This document shows positions 61,336 to 64,000 of a stretch of 64,000 nt of DNA, piece after piece (position 1 is the stretch's first letter; each line of letters begins with the position of its first letter). A program made the position numbers and the translations under genes. Under the pieces are notes generated by a model. It was not told the DNA's origin. It saw only the letters and a program-made list of their open reading frames with translations, and made no database searches. The DNA comes from Lingula anatina (taxonomy: Eukaryota > Brachiopoda > Lingulata > Lingulida > Lingulidae), in assembly GCF_001039355.2 (NCBI RefSeq), contig NW_019775761.1, forward strand, positions 138,519 through 202,518. Reading direction: 5' to 3'.

Positions 61336-61645
61336 TCTTCCCCTGAGATGTGCCCTCTGCTGGATCTGCAGCTGTCTTAAGCTGTTCTCACCACAGACAT
61401 CAGCTGTCAACCTTCTGACCACCGTCAGCCAGGGCAATGTGTGTGTGTGTGTGTGTGTGTGTGACCTAGATAGGAGTCATTGTTTGTACCTGAAAGATGG
61501 ATTTATTTGTTTAATATGATTGCCACTTTACACATGGGTGTAGATAGCATACTGAAAGGCTACTGTACGAAACTACAAAAATGAACGTCATTTTTGTTGT
61601 TGTTGCGTTAATGCATACGTACTGTTTTTGTTGCATATTTTATTT

Positions 61646-61651
61646 CATTAA
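61646..61651 (+). terminator. Candidate poly(A) signal of the TIR gene
   Basis: ATTAAA-type signal in ttatttcattaaacaaaagg, about 725 bases after the stop codon. It is a non-canonical but common variant. Other sites are possible. Confidence 0.35.
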
Positions 61652-62489
61652 ACAAAAGGATGATTTTGTTTTGATGAGAACAGTGGGTTTCTAGCCTTTT
61701 GCCCTCTATTGCCCTTTTCTACATTGTCGTACTGAACCACAAAATCTGCTCCCCTCTTACAGTTATATTGACAGCACCTGATAGTGCAAAAGGGGCCAAA
61801 AATCTCACTTTGTTCCTGTCATGGAACAACGTCACAAGGACTTGTCTGTTTCTTTTTATTGCTGTAACAGTGAAAAAATTCTCCCTTCCCTCTTATGTCT
61901 TCTTGTTTGAGTCTGGTTATTTGATACCTCAGAATATTTCCTAATACAGCATTGACTCTTTCAGTCCCCTCTTGGTCATTTAAAAGATATGATACTGGGT
62001 CTTCTAATCTTCTCCTTTGAGGTAGCCACACGCTAGTGTCTTGTTGTTAAAGTCTTGTCATTTGATACCTCAAAACAGAGTCAAGAGGAACAATAAAAAA
62101 TACAGTATTAACTGCCTATATAAGAACTCTCTTGGTCACTCAAGAGATATGAAAATGGGGTGTTCTTGTCTTCTGGGAGGGAGTCATATATTTCCGTGAC
62201 TGCTGACTGAGAACGCACTCTTTGTGTCCAGAGTTAGTGACGTGAGCCACGCCAGGTCTCTGGTTGCACTCGGAAATAAAAAAAATGAAAGGTCGTCTGT
62301 CGCCCTTTTTTTTTCCTTGTCTGACTCACTTATGCTTGATTCGATTCCTCAAACTCACCTGTCTCTTAGGTGTGATCATTGAGGGGTTGCATGGAACACA
62401 TTAACCTCCTTAAGCTATTACATGAGGTTTACATTTACAACGTGTAGTGAAAATGCACTTTTTTTTCGTTTTGGACATTGACTATCTTT
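61652..62489. other. Intergenic stretch between the TIR gene and the virus-like cluster
   Basis: No supported gene. Repeated words such as atttgatacctca (61919 and 62058) and cttggtca with aagagatatga hint at a diverged local duplication. Confidence 0.5.
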
Positions 62490-63158
62490 TTACGTTTTTA
62501 CATTATGGACAGCTATGCATCCCTTTATGGTTTTTACAGCAAAAATAATAACATGAAAGTACTGATTGCAATGAAATGAAATTGGATGATCAAGCACGTC
62601 GCTCTCCATGACAACACGAATCAGATCCTGAGGCTCCATACCTCGTATCATTTCTGAGAAAATACTTTCGAAAATTGTATGGATCAATGGGATAACTTCG
62701 GTTATCGAAACGTTATCAAGATTTTGAAAATGTAGATTATAATCTACGCATGCAGTGTTGAAATTTTTCATTTTTCGTTCATTAATGCTTTTCAATGAAT
62801 AATAATCTCTCGGATCTAACTTGGTGTTTTGATCATCTGTACCGTGCGGGTTGTTATTTGCTCCATCCCCACCCCCACCCCACATTATTTCTTCGGGAAA
62901 AAGATATTCCCAAAGTTCGTTTGAGAAAGAAATACTATTTTCTTCCTCCCTGGGGGGTGCTTGTTTAACGAGTGGATCAAATTCGCTCCCGTCTATCGAT
63001 AAGTCAGGCAAGGGGTAATCAACCTCCCTAGTGGGCTCACACTGGAGGCTGTCTAATAGCTTGTGAACGTTAACCTGACGATTGATATTAATCTGGTCAG
63101 ATGTGAGGGTTACTGCCCTCTCCACCCCCCACCTCACCCCACATTGGATCAAAATCAA
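62490..63158 (-). CDS. Protein of a probable virus-like or integrase-bearing mobile element, partial or degraded
   Basis: An uninterrupted frame of up to 222 codons. Its start may be wrong, since the first 25 or so residues look like read-through. Visible features are NVHKLLDSLQCEPTREVDYP near residue 29, PLPDLSIDGSEFDP, and MEPQDLIRVVMESDVLDHPI near residue 175. I recall similar paired motifs in proteins of animal-genome elements that also encode a protein-primed DNA polymerase, but I cannot name the family with certainty. The C-terminal 30 residues after the motif are low in similarity and may follow a frameshift. It lies on the same strand as three further pieces to the right. Confidence 0.45.
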   Translation of the reverse strand: MILIQCGVRWGVERAVTLTSDQININRQVNVHKLLDSLQCEPTREVDYPLPDLSIDGSEFDPLVKQAPPREEENSISFSNELWEYLFPEEIMWGGGGDGANNNPHGTDDQNTKLDPRDYYSLKSINERKMKNFNTACVDYNLHFQNLDNVSITEVIPLIHTIFESIFSEMIRGMEPQDLIRVVMESDVLDHPISFHCNQYFHVIIFAVKTIKGCIAVHNVKT

Positions 63159-63225
63159 TTACCCATATCAAATGCTCCAGTTGAGAAATCACAACACAAC
63201 AGTTGATATGCCAGGAATTAATTTA

Positions 63226-63234
63226 CAAAAAAAA

Positions 63235-63281
<47 letters not shown>

Positions 63282-63282
63282 C
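63226..63282. repeat. (AAAT)n microsatellite
   Basis: About 13 AAAT units between two minus-strand frames. Confidence 0.95.
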
Positions 63283-63343
63283 AAGAACATTTTCTAAAAT
63301 AATGATTATGAGTTGCACTGTCTCTATGTAAGCATAATACACT

Positions 63344-63567
63344 TCACAAATAAGTCTCCACGTCGTTAGTGTTGTGTAGTATGCCAGAAGCGTCCTGTAA
63401 GTCCTCTAATGTAGGCAATTCTAATGTGGACATGTCCAAGTTACGAGGTCTATGATATCTATTGCTCAGTATTGTTTTTATTTTGTACATTACTACAAGT
63501 AGCCCTAGACTGGTCAAAGCTGCTACGGTGCTAGCTAAACCATCTGAAAAAATCAAAACGATGTATA
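63344..63567 (-). CDS. Small single-pass membrane protein (or last exon of one)
   Basis: About 70 residues with a hydrophobic segment near residues 8-24 (STVAALTSLGLLVVMYKI), then a basic patch and an acidic C-terminus DVETYL. The codon taken as start overlaps a good splice-acceptor sequence (ttttttcag on the minus strand), so this may be a terminal exon. No family is recognised. Confidence 0.4.
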
Positions 63568-63585
63568 CAAATTAATCAGTGACAC

Positions 63586-63816
63586 TTAAAGCTCAGCCAC
63601 AGAATCGTATATGATTTCATTCATTTCAAAGACTCTAGGTTCCAAATAAGTATTTGCACTGCTTGTATTATATATTTGATTACTGTGCTCTACTCTTGAA
63701 TTAAGTTTAGCAGATCTTATCAGAAATGCTAATAAGATAATTAAAATAATCATTATGATTGTAATTAACAATATGATAATTATATCACTTGTTTCCCACT
63801 GATTACAATTCGTTAC
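63586..63816 (-). CDS. Small membrane protein, start uncertain
   Basis: The frame continues upstream of the Ile/Leu-rich segment (IIMIILIILLAFLIR) to about 63816 without an ATG before that segment. The start may therefore be a non-AUG codon or the exon may be spliced. The C-terminus (EPRVFEMNEIIYDSVAEL) is polar. It lies 22 bases to the left of the chromodomain stop codon, on the same strand, which suits a compact virus-like element. The function is unknown. Confidence 0.35.
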   Translation of the reverse strand, partial: VTNCNQWETSDIIIILLITIIMIILIILLAFLIRSAKLNSRVEHSNQIYNTSSANTYLEPRVFEMNEIIYDSVAEL

Positions 63817-63837
63817 AAATCTGATTACAAATCCTTT

Positions 63838-64000
63838 TTATATTGTTTTAAAATCCGTTGCCCGGACCCAAGTGTTATTTTTCTGGATAATTTAACCATT
63901 TAACAAAATGTTCTCACGGTTTACCCATGCCTCTGGATTTTATAATTTTTTCAACCCTATACACGTTGTCTTTCTTTATCACACGAACCATCTCTGGCTC
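63838..64000 (-). pseudogene. Integrase C-terminal chromodomain, truncated by the window edge, broken
   Basis: The frame from the window edge reads VYRVEKIIKSRGMGK, then a stop at 63916-63914, then EHFVKWLNYPEK, then a one-base shift to a frame ending at the stop 63840-63838. YRVEKI and FVKWLNYP are the chromodomain core found at the end of retroviral-type integrases in Polinton/Maverick-like and adintovirus-like elements and in some Ty3 retrotransposons. The catalytic core would lie to the right of the window. This copy is inactive. Confidence 0.65.

Noticed and set aside
61274-61519. 81-codon plus-strand frame after the TIR gene
   Set aside because: It overlaps a decayed MITE and a GT microsatellite and has no motif. 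It is probably 3' UTR.
1-64000. CRISPR array, bacterial operon or phage-defence island
   Set aside because: The intron structure of every recognisable gene shows this is animal nuclear DNA. The repeats are MITEs and microsatellites without regular unique spacers.

Overview
The window is nuclear DNA from an animal, most likely an AT-rich marine invertebrate. I lean towards a spiralian such as a mollusc, but nothing in the sequence fixes the species. The reasons are short exons separated by GT-AG introns, complete metazoan single-copy genes, long (TA)n arrays, many short inverted-repeat elements and Penelope-like and LINE debris. There are no operons, rRNA genes or CRISPR arrays that I can see. 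Exon limits below were read by hand from splice signals and reading-frame phase; all conserved genes join in phase.

Layout. 1-5475: no gene. 5477-8364 (+): a complete 7-exon COMTD1-like O-methyltransferase. 8.4-13.9 kb: gene-poor, with three short CAGGGGCG-ended elements. 14348-21438 (-): a complete 7-exon crotonase-family gene whose first intron holds a 2-kb DNA transposon (17579-19616) with a broken orphan protein gene. 23.4-30.1 kb: a cluster of palindromic elements around and inside a second, 5-kb transposon with about 200-bp inverted repeats (24248-29270). It carries a multi-exon gene with Cys/His modules and a CXC domain. 30.3-31.1 kb: LINE 3' end. 32560-33204: assembly gap. 33767-41105 (+): a complete 12-exon TCP1/CCT1 gene. 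43.5-44.6 kb: two Penelope-like C-terminal remnants. 44.9-47.7 kb: a near-identical 1.4-kb direct duplication joined by a single N. 48.3-48.9 kb: LINE reverse transcriptase remnant. 51087-60921 (+): a 13-exon gene for a protein with an N-terminal macro-like domain, three TIR domains and a C-terminal CaaX box. 62.5-64 kb (-): the end of a probable virus-like (Polinton/adintovirus type) or other integrase-bearing element.

The most interesting parts are two. First, the macro-like/TIR/TIR/TIR/CaaX protein has an architecture that suggests NAD+-derived signalling at a membrane, reminiscent of the TIR plus macro pairing in some bacterial Thoeris systems. Second, the 2-kb element at 17.6-19.6 kb has exact 5-bp target-site duplications and the same termini as three 175-bp elements elsewhere in the window. 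This ties an orphan invertebrate protein family to a DNA-transposon family. The housekeeping genes (COMTD1-like, crotonase, CCT1) show no functional link to each other or to the TIR gene.
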